Of a DNA stretch of 64,000 nucleotides, positions 1-8,863 are shown one piece after another; position 1 is the first letter of the stretch, and each line of letters opens with the position of its first letter. A program made the position numbers and the translations under genes. This DNA is from Lachnospiraceae bacterium (lineage in GTDB: Bacteria > Bacillota > Clostridia > Lachnospirales > Lachnospiraceae). Under the pieces are notes generated by a model that was given only the letters and a program-made list of their open reading frames with translations, made no database searches and was not told where the DNA came from. The stretch covers positions 36,809 through 100,808 of the forward strand of contig JAILEM010000152.1 in NCBI GenBank assembly GCA_024687745.1. Reading direction: 5' to 3'.

Positions 1-1239
1 GATATAAACGAAGTCAAGAATAACCGGATGCTTCAGTGGGAAAATGAGAAAAAAGCAATAGAAAAGCTCTCCGGTATAAGGGAGGAGATCGAAAAGACAA
101 ATAATGAGATCGAGATAGCAACAAGAAACCAGGATCTTTCGAGAGTGGGAGAGCTGCAGTACGGAATACTGCCAAAGCTCAGAGCCACACTTGAGGAAGA
201 GGAGGAAAAGATCAAAAATAACGGTCTTTCCCTTGTACATGAAAATGTTTCCGATGAGGAGATAGCAAAGATCATCTCAAGATGGACCGGAATACCTGTT
301 GCAAAGCTTACCGAAAGTGAAAGGGCAAAGACTCTGTCGCTCGATAAGGAGCTTCATAAGAGAGTGATAGGACAGGATGAGGCAGTGACTAAGGTGACAG
401 AGGCGATAATAAGAAGTAAGGCCGGTATCAAGGATCCGACAAAGCCCATAGGTTCCTTCATGTTCCTTGGACCCACGGGTGTAGGTAAGACCGAGCTTGC
501 AAAGTCCTTAGCCGCAAGCCTTTTCGATGATGAAAACAATATAGTCAGGATAGATATGAGCGAATATATGGAGAAATTCTCCGTATCGAGACTGATAGGG
601 GCACCTCCGGGATATGTGGGATATGAAGAAGGAGGACAGCTGACGGAGGCTGTCAGAAGAAAGCCTTATTCGGTAGTGCTTTTTGATGAGATAGAAAAGG
701 CCCATCCCGATGTCTTCAATGTCCTTCTGCAGGTCTTAGATGACGGAAGGGTTACCGATTCCCAGGGAAGGACGGTAGACTTTAAGAATACGATCCTTAT
801 TATGACCTCCAATATAGGCTCTGAATACCTTCTTGAGGGTATAGATGATGAGGGAAGCATTAAAGCTGAGGCATCCGATGCAGTCATGGATGATTTAAGA
901 TCTCATTTCCGTCCCGAGTTTTTGAACAGGCTTGATGAGATAATATTCTTTAAGCCTCTTACAAAGGAAAATATAGGCGGTATCATAGAGCTTCTCTTAA
1001 ACGACCTGAATTCAAGGCTTAAGGACAGAGATCTCAAAATAGAGCTTACCGGGGAAGCAAAGAAATATGTCATAGATAAGGGATATGATCCTGTTTACGG
1101 TGCAAGACCCTTAAAGAGATATGTACAGAAGTCCGTGGAAACCCTTGCGGCAAAGATAATCCTTGAGGGCAATATAGATGAAGGAGCTACCATCCTCTTT
1201 GAGGTTGTAAATGATGAACTAAAAGCAGGAATAAAGTAA
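1..1239 (+). CDS. clpB: ATP-dependent chaperone ClpB, C-terminal part (5' end outside window)
   Basis: ClpB is a hexameric AAA+ disaggregase that works with DnaK to pull proteins out of aggregates in the cytoplasm. The reading frame is open from base 1, so the start lies upstream; about 412 residues are visible. They hold the end of the coiled-coil middle domain (charged Glu/Lys stretch, roughly the first 90 residues), then the second AAA+ module: Walker A GPTGVGKTE near bases 469-495, Walker B VVLFDEIEKAH near 673-705, sensor 1 ILIMTSNIGS, an arginine-finger region FRPEFLNRLDE and a sensor-2 GARPLKR near the C terminus. These features fit ClpB better than ClpC, because the linker is long and coiled. 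The stop codon overlaps the ATG of the next gene by one base, although that AraC regulator is unlikely to be functionally linked. The promoter region is not visible, so CtsR or HrcA control cannot be judged. Confidence 0.95.
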   Translation, partial: DINEVKNNRMLQWENEKKAIEKLSGIREEIEKTNNEIEIATRNQDLSRVGELQYGILPKLRATLEEEEEKIKNNGLSLVHENVSDEEIAKIISRWTGIPVAKLTESERAKTLSLDKELHKRVIGQDEAVTKVTEAIIRSKAGIKDPTKPIGSFMFLGPTGVGKTELAKSLAASLFDDENNIVRIDMSEYMEKFSVSRLIGAPPGYVGYEEGGQLTEAVRRKPYSVVLFDEIEKAHPDVFNVLLQVLDDGRVTDSQGRTVDFKNTILIMTSNIGSEYLLEGIDDEGSIKAEASDAVMDDLRSHFRPEFLNRLDEIIFFKPLTKENIGGIIELLLNDLNSRLKDRDLKIELTGEAKKYVIDKGYDPVYGARPLKRYVQKSVETLAAKIILEGNIDEGATILFEVVNDELKAGIK

Positions 1240-2207
1240 TGAGAAAAACGGGGAATTCCAAAATAGAATACAGATACTATGAACTGCCCCTTAATGAGTG
1301 GGTACTTCCCAAGATGGGAGAGGGATGGATCCGTTCATACGGGGCAGGGATAGAATTCCTTCATTTTCATAATCTTATAGAGATAGGATATTGCAGGGAA
1401 GGAAGGGGAATACTTACCCTCGATGAGGATTATTCAGAGTTTGAACCGGGCATGGTAAGCGTTATCCCAAGGAACTTCCCCCATACGACAAACAGTGAGC
1501 CCGGAACCGAAAGCTGGTGGGAATACCTGTTCTTTGATCCTGCAAGGATATTGCAGAGTGTATTTCCGCAGGATGTGCAGTATCAGAAAAAGATCGTGAG
1601 ACTCGTACAGAAAAATGCGATTTTTGAAAGGGAAGACGATATAGCCGATATTGCCCGTACGGTAAAGGATATAATGGAGGAATTCAGGAATGAGGGAAGG
1701 TACCGTCAGGAGATAATAAAGGGTTACATGGTCTCCCTTATATTTTCCATAGCAAGAAAAAACAGTGCGGAAAAAGTCGGTTCTTCAGATAATACCGGCA
1801 GAAGAAAAAAAGATCCCGATTCTCCCACGAAGAGAACAGAACCTATAGAAAAAGCCTTTTCCTATGTGGAAGAGCATTTCAGCGAGCCCATAAAGATATC
1901 GGAGCTTGCAGATTTCTGCGCCATGAGTGAGGCGCATTTCAGAAAGCTCTTTGTCATGCATATGCATATGAAACCGGTAGAATATATCAATTCGGTAAGG
2001 ATAAGGGCAGCCTGCGATATGCTGGCAAATACAAATAAATCAGTGGATGAAGTCGCTCTGAGCTGCGGTTTTACCACCCCGTCCACCTTTAACAGGAATT
2101 TCAGACAGTTTATGGAGATAACTCCGAATCAGTGGAGAAAGGATCCTGACAGATTCGAAAGAAAACTCCTTGAATATCACGTATCGGCCGAAAAAGGCTG
2201 GGAATAA
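1239..2207 (+). CDS. AraC-family transcriptional regulator
   Basis: A 322-residue regulator with an N-terminal cupin-like sugar-sensing domain (about residues 25-110; it starts with a histidine-rich FLHFHNLIEIGY segment typical of AraC proteins) and a C-terminal double helix-turn-helix domain (about residues 205-305; ISELADFCAMSEAHFRKLF and the second helix pair VDEVALSCGFTTPSTFNRNFRQF). Such proteins bind direct repeats and usually activate an adjacent sugar gene cluster when ligand is bound. The ATG overlaps the clpB stop by one base. The gene directly precedes an ABC sugar transporter and a beta-galactosidase, and a 16-bp direct repeat begins at its own stop codon, so it is the natural regulator of that cluster (inference). 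The ligand cannot be read from the sequence. Confidence 0.92.
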   Translation: MRKTGNSKIEYRYYELPLNEWVLPKMGEGWIRSYGAGIEFLHFHNLIEIGYCREGRGILTLDEDYSEFEPGMVSVIPRNFPHTTNSEPGTESWWEYLFFDPARILQSVFPQDVQYQKKIVRLVQKNAIFEREDDIADIARTVKDIMEEFRNEGRYRQEIIKGYMVSLIFSIARKNSAEKVGSSDNTGRRKKDPDSPTKRTEPIEKAFSYVEEHFSEPIKISELADFCAMSEAHFRKLFVMHMHMKPVEYINSVRIRAACDMLANTNKSVDEVALSCGFTTPSTFNRNFRQFMEITPNQWRKDPDRFERKLLEYHVSAEKGWE

Positions 2208-2241
2208 ATCGAAAATGCAAATTTATAAATCGAAAATGCAA
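2205..2241. promoter_or_regulatory. 16-bp direct repeat, likely AraC-type operator
   Basis: The sequence TAAATCGAAAATGCAA occurs perfectly twice, at 2205-2220 and 2226-2241, with a period of 21 bp (two helical turns). The first copy contains the stop codon of the AraC gene. The second ends where the -35 box of the following promoter should lie. Directly repeated half-sites abutting a -35 region are the usual target of AraC-family activators. Binding by the adjacent regulator is inferred. Confidence 0.7.
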
Positions 2242-2269
2242 TAAATTTCACCCTGATCATTGTTATAAT
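2241..2269 (+). promoter_or_regulatory. Probable activator-dependent promoter of the sugar ABC operon
   Basis: A perfect -10 TATAAT lies at 2264-2269. Seventeen bases upstream, the -35 position (2241-2246) reads ATAAAT and does not match consensus. A strong -10 with no -35, flanked upstream by the direct repeat, is what an activator-dependent promoter looks like. The resulting 5' UTR of about 60 bases carries a small hairpin (AATTGCT 2284-2290 with AGCAATT 2304-2310) and a GGGAGG ribosome site before the ATG at 2338. Confidence 0.6.
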
Positions 2270-2337
2270 TGACCTGTAATTTGAATTGCTTAAAAAAAAT
2301 TTGAGCAATTTGCACAAAAAATTGGGAGGTCATTTTA

Positions 2338-3714
2338 ATGAAAAGAAGAAAGATTACAGCATTATTGGCATCAGCCATCATGGTTGGATCACTTTTGGCC
2401 GGATGTGCAGGCGCTGCTCCCGCAGCAGATGCAGCCGCACCGGCAGCAGATTCCGGAGAGGAAGCAGCAGCTTCTGCTGAGGAAGCTCCGGCAGCAGCAG
2501 CTGAGGCAGGCTCGAACAGCCTTACAGTATGGGCATGGGATGCAAACTTTAATATCCCTGCATTAAAGGCAGCAGAGGCTGACTATAAGGCAAACGTAGA
2601 TCCTGATTTCACTCTTAATATCGTTGAGCAGTCACAGTCTTCGGACATAGAGAATGCCATCACACTTGCAGGTTCATCAGGGGATTATTCACAGCTTCCT
2701 GATATCGTTCTGTTCCAGGATCATTTCATTCAGAGATATGTAGCCGATTATCCGGATGCCTTCGTTGACGTTAACGATGCGGAGGTAGACTGGACTGATT
2801 TCGGAGAAGAGAAGCTTTCATACTCAACAATAGACGGAAAGCATTATGGATTCCCCGTTGATAACGGAACCTGTATCTTTGCTTACAGAGTAGATCTTCT
2901 TGAGGAAGCGGGATACACGATCGATGATATGACAGACTGCACATGGGAGAAGTTTATCGAAGTCGGCGAAGCTGTTTATGAGAAGACAGGAAAGTATCTT
3001 CTTTCAATGGACGGTGACGGAAATGATCTTTTCTATCTGATGCTTCAGGCAGAGGGACTTTCACAGTTTAAGGATGGAAAGCCTTATATCACAGAGAATG
3101 AAACTCTTGTTCAGATCGTTAATATCATTCATGAAATGTGCGAAAAGAATGTATGCTATCTTGCAAATGACTGGGGTGATTACACAGACCAGACTATCAT
3201 AGGCGACATGGTAGCAGGCGTTATGAACGGAAACTGGATCATCCCTACGATCAGACAGGTTGCTGAGAATTCAGGAAAATGGGAGATCACAAATATGCCT
3301 ACCATAAACGGTGGCGGCGGATATGCAGCAAACGGTGGTTCTTCACTTTATGTAACAGGCAACTGTAAAGATACCGATCTTGCAAAGAAGTTCCTTGCAG
3401 CTACCTTCGGCGGCAGTGTAGAGACTTATGACAATGCTCTCAGAGACGGTGGTGTTGTTACCTGCTGTATCTCAGCCGGACAGTCAGATGTTTATAATGA
3501 AGGCGTTGAATACTTCAACAATACACCGATCTATGCACAGATAGTTGAAATGGGAGGACATGTTCCCGTAATAGAGCAGAATGATTTCCATTATACCGCA
3601 CGTCAGTATATGGCAGCAGCTATGATCAACATCAATAACGGAGCAGATGTAATGACAGAGCTTAAGAATGCTGAAGACCAGCTTATCTTTGAAATGGAAG
3701 GCGCTGCACAGTAA
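2338..3714 (+). CDS. ABC transporter sugar-binding lipoprotein
   Basis: A 458-residue extracellular solute-binding protein of family 1, the substrate-capturing part of a carbohydrate ABC importer. It has a lipoprotein signal: KRRK n-region, hydrophobic core, lipobox LLAGC with the acylated Cys near residue 22. An Ala/Pro/Glu-rich flexible linker of about 35 residues follows, then a mature two-lobed binding domain. The linker probably spans the cell wall. The ATG at 2338 has a GGGAGG ribosome site eight bases upstream. It is followed by two MalF/MalG-like permease genes and a LacZ-type enzyme. No ATPase gene is present, so a shared MsmK/UgpC-type ATPase encoded elsewhere must energise it (inference). 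The neighbouring beta-galactosidase suggests a galactoside ligand, but the binding site cannot be read directly. Confidence 0.93.
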   Translation: MKRRKITALLASAIMVGSLLAGCAGAAPAADAAAPAADSGEEAAASAEEAPAAAAEAGSNSLTVWAWDANFNIPALKAAEADYKANVDPDFTLNIVEQSQSSDIENAITLAGSSGDYSQLPDIVLFQDHFIQRYVADYPDAFVDVNDAEVDWTDFGEEKLSYSTIDGKHYGFPVDNGTCIFAYRVDLLEEAGYTIDDMTDCTWEKFIEVGEAVYEKTGKYLLSMDGDGNDLFYLMLQAEGLSQFKDGKPYITENETLVQIVNIIHEMCEKNVCYLANDWGDYTDQTIIGDMVAGVMNGNWIIPTIRQVAENSGKWEITNMPTINGGGGYAANGGSSLYVTGNCKDTDLAKKFLAATFGGSVETYDNALRDGGVVTCCISAGQSDVYNEGVEYFNNTPIYAQIVEMGGHVPVIEQNDFHYTARQYMAAAMININNGADVMTELKNAEDQLIFEMEGAAQ

Positions 3715-3769
3715 TAAGGTATCTGAGCCTGAAGGCAGTATGATATACAAACATATAATTCACCAAATG

Positions 3770-3802
3770 AGACGGGAAATCGGCTTTGCCGGTTTCCCGT
3801 CT
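3770..3802 (+). terminator. Intercistronic hairpin after the binding-protein gene
   Basis: AGACGGGAAA (3770-3779) pairs perfectly with TTTCCCGTCT (3793-3802), with an inner CGGC/GCCG stem. No U-run follows, only TAGATAAA. It therefore looks more like an mRNA-stabilising or partially attenuating hairpin that raises the amount of binding protein over permeases than like a full terminator. Such hairpins are common between a solute-binding gene and its permease genes. Confidence 0.65.
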
Positions 3803-3842
3803 TAGATAAAAAAGAAAAATATCAAGAAAAGAGGGATGAATT

Positions 3843-4739
3843 TTGAAAAAGAAAGGAAAGAGTATTCAGGCTAAGCAGCAGAGAGCCGGATGGATCTATC
3901 TCACGCCGGCGACGCTCCTGATATTTGTAATGAGTTTTTATCCGATCATACAGGCACTTATCACGTCATTCAGGACGGGACCATCTTCCAGGATGAAGTG
4001 GGCATCACCCCTGACCTGGAATTATACGAGGATGTTTCAGGATAAACTGTTTATGAGGTCAGTCGGGAATACCTTCCTTTATCTGATAGTCCAGGTGCCC
4101 ATAATGCTGATCCTTGCTATGATCCTTGCACAGATCCTGAACAATAAGGATCTTAAGTTCAAGGGATTTTTCAGGACCTGTGTATTTTTGCCCTGCGCGG
4201 TATCGCTTGTTTCATATTCACTCATATTCAAGTCACTTTTTGCTACCCAGGGTCTCATGAATCACATACTTACAAGTATAGGTATTTTAAAGGAAAACTA
4301 TAACTTCCTCGGAAATCCCGGTTCGGCAAAGGCTATAATAATAATCGCACTTCTATGGAGATGGACCGGCTATAACATGGTATTTTATCTTGCCGGACTT
4401 CAGGGGATCGAATATTCGGTTTATGAGGCGGCAAAGATAGACGGAGCCAACTCCTGGCAGACATTCTGGAGGATCACGGTACCCTTGTTAAAGCCCACGA
4501 TAATAATGACATTTATAATGTCCATAAACGGAACCCTGCAGCTCTTTGACGAATCTGTCAATCTTACGAGCGGAGGACCTGCAAACTCAACGATAACAAT
4601 GTCCCACTATATTTATAATAATTCCTTCGGTGTGGGTGTTGCAAACTTCGGATATGCATCCGCATTATCGTTCTTCGTATTTATACTGGTTGCCATTCTT
4701 GCGGCGATCAACATGAAAGTAGGTGATACACGTGATTAA
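3843..4739 (+). CDS. Sugar ABC transporter permease, MalF/UgpA type
   Basis: A 298-residue inner-membrane permease with six predicted transmembrane segments. The first segment follows a basic N terminus (about residues 15-37). The conserved EAA loop that docks the ATPase is visible as EAAKIDGANSWQTFWRITVPLLKP, near residues 199-222. Family: binding-protein-dependent transport inner-membrane component, the usual first partner of a two-permease sugar importer. The start is TTG at 3843, preceded by a GAGGGA ribosome site; no ATG in frame fits better. The gene overlaps the second permease gene by a few bases and lies 128 bases after the binding-protein gene, across a hairpin. Substrate specificity is inferred only from the adjacent glycosidase. 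Confidence 0.93.
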   Translation: MKKKGKSIQAKQQRAGWIYLTPATLLIFVMSFYPIIQALITSFRTGPSSRMKWASPLTWNYTRMFQDKLFMRSVGNTFLYLIVQVPIMLILAMILAQILNNKDLKFKGFFRTCVFLPCAVSLVSYSLIFKSLFATQGLMNHILTSIGILKENYNFLGNPGSAKAIIIIALLWRWTGYNMVFYLAGLQGIEYSVYEAAKIDGANSWQTFWRITVPLLKPTIIMTFIMSINGTLQLFDESVNLTSGGPANSTITMSHYIYNNSFGVGVANFGYASALSFFVFILVAILAAINMKVGDTRD

Positions 4740-5559
4740 GAAAAGAGGATCAGTAGTACAGAGAAGACTTATACCCAGTTATATCTTTCTCATAATAATA
4801 TCATTTATATCGGTATTTCCGCTTTACTGGATGGTGACCGCAGCGACCAATTCATCTGTTGATGTTGCAAGGGGTAAGATCGTATTCGGTACCAAGCTAA
4901 TGGAAAACATGCGCAATCTTCTTGCGGGACAGGATCTTTGGGGAGCCATGAAAAATTCCTTTATATTTGCTACGGTGCAGACGCTTGTTGCGCTCTTTGT
5001 CTGCTCTCTGGCGGGATTTGGCTTTGAGCTTTATCATGATAAGAACAAGGACAGGCTTTTCTCCTTACTTTTGATGGCTATGATGGTGCCGGGTGTTGCA
5101 ACAATGATACCGTTGTTTAAGATGATGTCAAGGATGGGATTCCTTAATACAGTAATGGGTTTCATGCTCCCTGCGATATCCACTCCGTTTCTTATCATGA
5201 TGTTCAGACAGAATTCAAGGAACTTTCCCGTTGATATCATGGAGGCAGCAAGGATCGACGGCCTTAGCGAGTTCGGGATCTACTGGAAGATGTTCTTTCC
5301 GGTCATGAAAGCAACCTTTGCGGCAGCGGCAGTAATAACCTTCATGAATGCCTGGAATGCATACCTTTGGCCAAGGGTAGTCCTGACTGACAAAAAAGCA
5401 CAGACCATGCCTATCCTCATAGCAAATCTTTCGGCAGGATATGTGGTCGATTACGGGATGCTGATGCTTGGAGTTCTGTTCTGTTCCATCCCCACGATGA
5501 TAATCTTCTTCATATTACAGAAGCAGTTTGCGGAAGGTATCACAGGCTCAGTCAAGTAA
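4732..5559 (+). CDS. Sugar ABC transporter permease, MalG/UgpE type
   Basis: The second permease of the importer, about 275 residues, with six predicted transmembrane segments. The EAA loop reads EAARIDGLSEFGIYWKMFFPV near residues 170-190, the ATPase-docking signature of the MalG group. I take the GTG at 4732 as start because AGGTGA lies five bases upstream. An in-frame GTG at 4723 is possible but sits inside that ribosome site. Both choices overlap the end of the first permease, so the two are translationally coupled. The next gene, a beta-galactosidase, begins 28 bases downstream and belongs to the same operon. Confidence 0.92.
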   Translation: MIKKRGSVVQRRLIPSYIFLIIISFISVFPLYWMVTAATNSSVDVARGKIVFGTKLMENMRNLLAGQDLWGAMKNSFIFATVQTLVALFVCSLAGFGFELYHDKNKDRLFSLLLMAMMVPGVATMIPLFKMMSRMGFLNTVMGFMLPAISTPFLIMMFRQNSRNFPVDIMEAARIDGLSEFGIYWKMFFPVMKATFAAAAVITFMNAWNAYLWPRVVLTDKKAQTMPILIANLSAGYVVDYGMLMLGVLFCSIPTMIIFFILQKQFAEGITGSVK

Positions 5560-5587
5560 GCATTTTGGCATATGGGAGATGATTTAA

Positions 5588-8500
5588 ATGAACAAGACAT
5601 TTGATTTTAATAAAATAGCACAGCCGGATTTTTTTGAGGAAAACGTCCTTCCCGCTCATTCCGACAGCGTTCATTATGAAAGTCCTGAGGCACTACAGGA
5701 AGATAAAAGTGCATTTTATGAGTCCTTAAACGGTGTATGGAAGTTTTTCTGCTCGGATAATCTCGATACCGCGATCAGGGATTTTTACAGGGAGGAGCTT
5801 GACTGCTTCTCATTCAGGGATATCCGTGTGCCTTCCTGTATACAGATGGAGGGATACGGGACACCCCAGTATGTAAATACCCAGTATCCGTGGGACGGAC
5901 ACGAGGAGGTTGAACCCGGTGAGATACCAAAGCTTTTCAATCCCGTAGCTCATTATGTGAAATATTTTGAGGTGCCGGAGAGGTTTGGTAAGGGACCTGT
6001 TATCATCAGGTTTGAGGGTGTTGAGAGCGCCTTTGCACTCTGGCTTAACGGGCAGTATATAGGGTACAGTGAGGACAGTTTTACGCCTGCGGAATTTGAT
6101 CTTACGGAATACATCTATCGTGATAAGGTAAACAAACTGGCCGTCATGGTATTCAGATTCAGTGGAGGAAGCTTTCTTGAGGATCAGGACTTTTTCAGGT
6201 TTTCCGGGATATTCCGTGATGTATGGCTCTACACAAAGCCGGATGTTCATATCGATGATATAAGGATAACGGCACAGCCTGATAAAGATTTGGCAAAGGC
6301 TCTGCTTTGTATAGGGCTTAAGGTGTCTTCAAAGGCCGAGGTCCTTATAGAGCTTGAAGATAACAAAGAGACAGTTCTTTCCGAAAGGAAAAGGATAGGA
6401 AAAGAGAGTATATCGGAATATGAGATAAAGGATCCGAAACTCTGGAGTGCCGAAAAACCTTATCTGTATCTTTTGAGAATAACTGTCTACGGTACTGACG
6501 GAGCTTTCAAGGAGATCATCTCCGAGCCCGTGGGCTTCAGAAGGTTTGAGTTAAAAAACGGCGTAATGACACTTAACGGAAAGCGTATTGTTTTCAGAGG
6601 GGTCAACCGGCATGATTTTTCATCCCTCAATGCCAGAGTTGTAACCGAAGAAGAGATCACAAAGGATCTTGTCACAATGAAAAGGAATAATATAAACGCC
6701 GTAAGGACCAGTCATTATCCTAACCGTACCTTCTTTTACAGGCTTTGCGACAGGCTTGGACTCTATGTTATAGATGAGACAAATCTGGAGACCCACGGTA
6801 TATGGGATCCCATATTAAGAGGCTATAGACCCATAGAATATGCTCTGCCCGGTGACAGGGAGGAGTACAGGGAGGCTGTTCTTAAAAGAGCGTCAAATAT
6901 GTATGAAAAGGATAAGAATCATCCCTGCATACTGATCTGGTCCCTTGGTAATGAAGCCTTTGGAGGAAGGAACTTCAAGCTTATGCATGATGCTTTGAAG
7001 GCCGCAGACGATACAAGACTTGTTCATTATGAAGGCGTTATAAACGATCAGAGGTATCCCGATACGACAGATATGGTAAGCACTATGTACTGGAGTGTCG
7101 AGAAGATAAGGGATTATCTTAAGGAGAACAGGGATAAGCCCTTTATCAACTGTGAATATACCCATGCCATGGGAAATTCATGCGGGGGAATGTATCTGTA
7201 TACTGACTATGCCGATGAGGAGGTGTTGTATCAGGGTGGATTTATATGGGATTATATAGACCAGTCCCTGACTGCAAGGGACAGATACGGCAATGAGTAT
7301 CAGGCATACGGCGGTGATTTCGATGACAGGCCGCATGACGGGAACTTCTCCGGAAACGGTATAGTATATGGAAGAAACAGGGATGTTTCGCCAAAGATCC
7401 AGGAGATAAAATATAATTACAGACCGCTTGTCATAACCTTTGATAAGGATGAATTTACTGTAAAAAACAGAAATCTATTTACGGACGCAGATGAATATGA
7501 CTGCAGGATAAGCCTTATAAAAGAGGGAGAGGTCATAACAGAGGTTAAGGACAGATACAGCGTTGAGCCGCTATCGCAGAAGAGTTTTAAGATCCCGATA
7601 GAGGTACCTGATGAGAGGGAATATGTTCTTGATGTTTCATTTACACTGAGGGAGGATAAGAGCTATGCAGATGCCGGGCATGAGATAGCCTATGCCCAGA
7701 GGGTATATGGAAGGAGAGGAGAAATAACCCACTGTAAAAAGAGGGCTGTGATATCCAAGGGAACCTATAACCTCGGGGTAAGGGGAGAGGATTTTGAGGT
7801 GATCTTCTCAGGCCTTATGGGAGGAGCGGTATCTTATAAGTATGCCGGGAGCGAGCTGTTAAAAAAGATCCCTCTGCCAAACTTCTGGAGACCTCTAAAC
7901 GATAATGACTCGGCAAACCTCCTGCCCTTCCGTGCGGGTGAATGGAAGATAGCAAGCATGTATCTTACACATAAAATAAGTACACCTAGGGAAGTCTCCG
8001 GTACCCCGTTTACTACAGAGAAGACAGAGGATGGAATAAAGGTGATACAGACATATCATCTTCCAACAAAGCCGGCGCTTGACTGCTGTCTCAGCTACAG
8101 AGTACATTCTGACGGGTGGGTGGATGCAGAGCTTTCAATGGATAAGAGCAGTGATGTTGGAGAACTACCTGAGTTCAGCGTTATCTTTACTCTGGATGCG
8201 GAGCTTTGCAATCTTAAATGGTATGGCCTTGGACCGGATGAGAATTATATAGACAGACCGCATGCCCGTCTGGGGGTTTATTCAAACAGGGTAAGTGATA
8301 ATGTGGCACGTTACTTAAGGCCGCAGGAGTGCGGAAACCATATGGGTGTCCGCTATGCTGAGATAACAGATGACAGGGGGAGAGGAATAAGGTTTGAGGG
8401 AGAAGATTTAAGCGTGTCTGTCCTGCCTTATTCACCTCATGAGATAGATAATGCATCTCATCCGACCGAGCTGCCTCCGGTTCATTATACCTATGCGCGT

Positions 8501-8620
8501 ATAGGACTTAAGCAGATGGGGGTTGCAGGGGATGATACCTGGGGAGCGAGAACAAAGCCCGAGCACATGATAGATAACAGCAAACCCTTAAAGCTTGAAT
8601 TCTCCTTCAGGGGGATCTGA
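5588..8620 (+). CDS. lacZ: Beta-galactosidase, LacZ type (GH2, about 1010 aa)
   Basis: This enzyme hydrolyses terminal beta-D-galactosides with retention of configuration. Domain order matches E. coli LacZ: jelly-roll sugar-binding domain, two immunoglobulin-like domains, TIM barrel and a C-terminal beta-galactosidase small-chain domain (FYGLGPDENY-like region seen as WYGLGPDENYIDRPHARLG). The acid/base glutamate is in IWSLGNEAFGG and the nucleophile in CEYTHAMGNS, both intact. RGVNRHDF, the signature before the barrel, is also present. Length (1010 residues) is standard. No signal peptide is seen, so it is cytoplasmic and acts on sugars brought in by the preceding importer. The ATG at 5588 has GGGAGATGAT upstream. 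An efficient hairpin terminator follows at 8674. Confidence 0.95.
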   Translation: MNKTFDFNKIAQPDFFEENVLPAHSDSVHYESPEALQEDKSAFYESLNGVWKFFCSDNLDTAIRDFYREELDCFSFRDIRVPSCIQMEGYGTPQYVNTQYPWDGHEEVEPGEIPKLFNPVAHYVKYFEVPERFGKGPVIIRFEGVESAFALWLNGQYIGYSEDSFTPAEFDLTEYIYRDKVNKLAVMVFRFSGGSFLEDQDFFRFSGIFRDVWLYTKPDVHIDDIRITAQPDKDLAKALLCIGLKVSSKAEVLIELEDNKETVLSERKRIGKESISEYEIKDPKLWSAEKPYLYLLRITVYGTDGAFKEIISEPVGFRRFELKNGVMTLNGKRIVFRGVNRHDFSSLNARVVTEEEITKDLVTMKRNNINAVRTSHYPNRTFFYRLCDRLGLYVIDETNLETHGIWDPILRGYRPIEYALPGDREEYREAVLKRASNMYEKDKNHPCILIWSLGNEAFGGRNFKLMHDALKAADDTRLVHYEGVINDQRYPDTTDMVSTMYWSVEKIRDYLKENRDKPFINCEYTHAMGNSCGGMYLYTDYADEEVLYQGGFIWDYIDQSLTARDRYGNEYQAYGGDFDDRPHDGNFSGNGIVYGRNRDVSPKIQEIKYNYRPLVITFDKDEFTVKNRNLFTDADEYDCRISLIKEGEVITEVKDRYSVEPLSQKSFKIPIEVPDEREYVLDVSFTLREDKSYADAGHEIAYAQRVYGRRGEITHCKKRAVISKGTYNLGVRGEDFEVIFSGLMGGAVSYKYAGSELLKKIPLPNFWRPLNDNDSANLLPFRAGEWKIASMYLTHKISTPREVSGTPFTTEKTEDGIKVIQTYHLPTKPALDCCLSYRVHSDGWVDAELSMDKSSDVGELPEFSVIFTLDAELCNLKWYGLGPDENYIDRPHARLGVYSNRVSDNVARYLRPQECGNHMGVRYAEITDDRGRGIRFEGEDLSVSVLPYSPHEIDNASHPTELPPVHYTYARIGLKQMGVAGDDTWGARTKPEHMIDNSKPLKLEFSFRGI

Positions 8621-8673
8621 AGGCAGGGGAATCTGAAAAGGATCAAAGTACTGCTTTAAGTAATCCGACTGAG

Positions 8674-8715
8674 ATACAGACCGTTGCTTTATTTTTGGCA
8701 AGGGTCTGTATTTTT
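8674..8715 (+). terminator. Rho-independent terminator after lacZ
   Basis: ATACAGACC (8674-8682) pairs with GGTCTGTAT (8703-8711), with an inner TTGC/GCAA stem. It is followed by TTTTT. It ends the sugar operon before the second AraC regulator gene. Confidence 0.85.
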
Positions 8716-8793
8716 GGCTGTGAAGGATAATGGGAATAAGGCCTCTTCAAAGCTTGAAGTATTCGATAATTTGGCATTTTGTGTAAAGTCACA

Positions 8794-8822
8794 TTGAAAA
8801 AATGTGCCGATTAGATTATATT
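8794..8822 (+). promoter_or_regulatory. Sigma-A-type promoter of the second AraC gene
   Basis: TTGAAA at 8794-8799, a 17-base spacer and TATATT at 8817-8822. It lies inside the longest open frame of the following gene. This argues that translation starts downstream at 8864 rather than at the GTG at 8804. Confidence 0.7.
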
Positions 8823-8863
8823 TATTAGTGATAATCTTTGATAAAGACAGGAAGGCAGAGCGA

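Noticed and set aside
8621..8803. Small gene in the gap after lacZ
   Set aside because: Contains only the terminator and the next promoter; no frame with a ribosome site.
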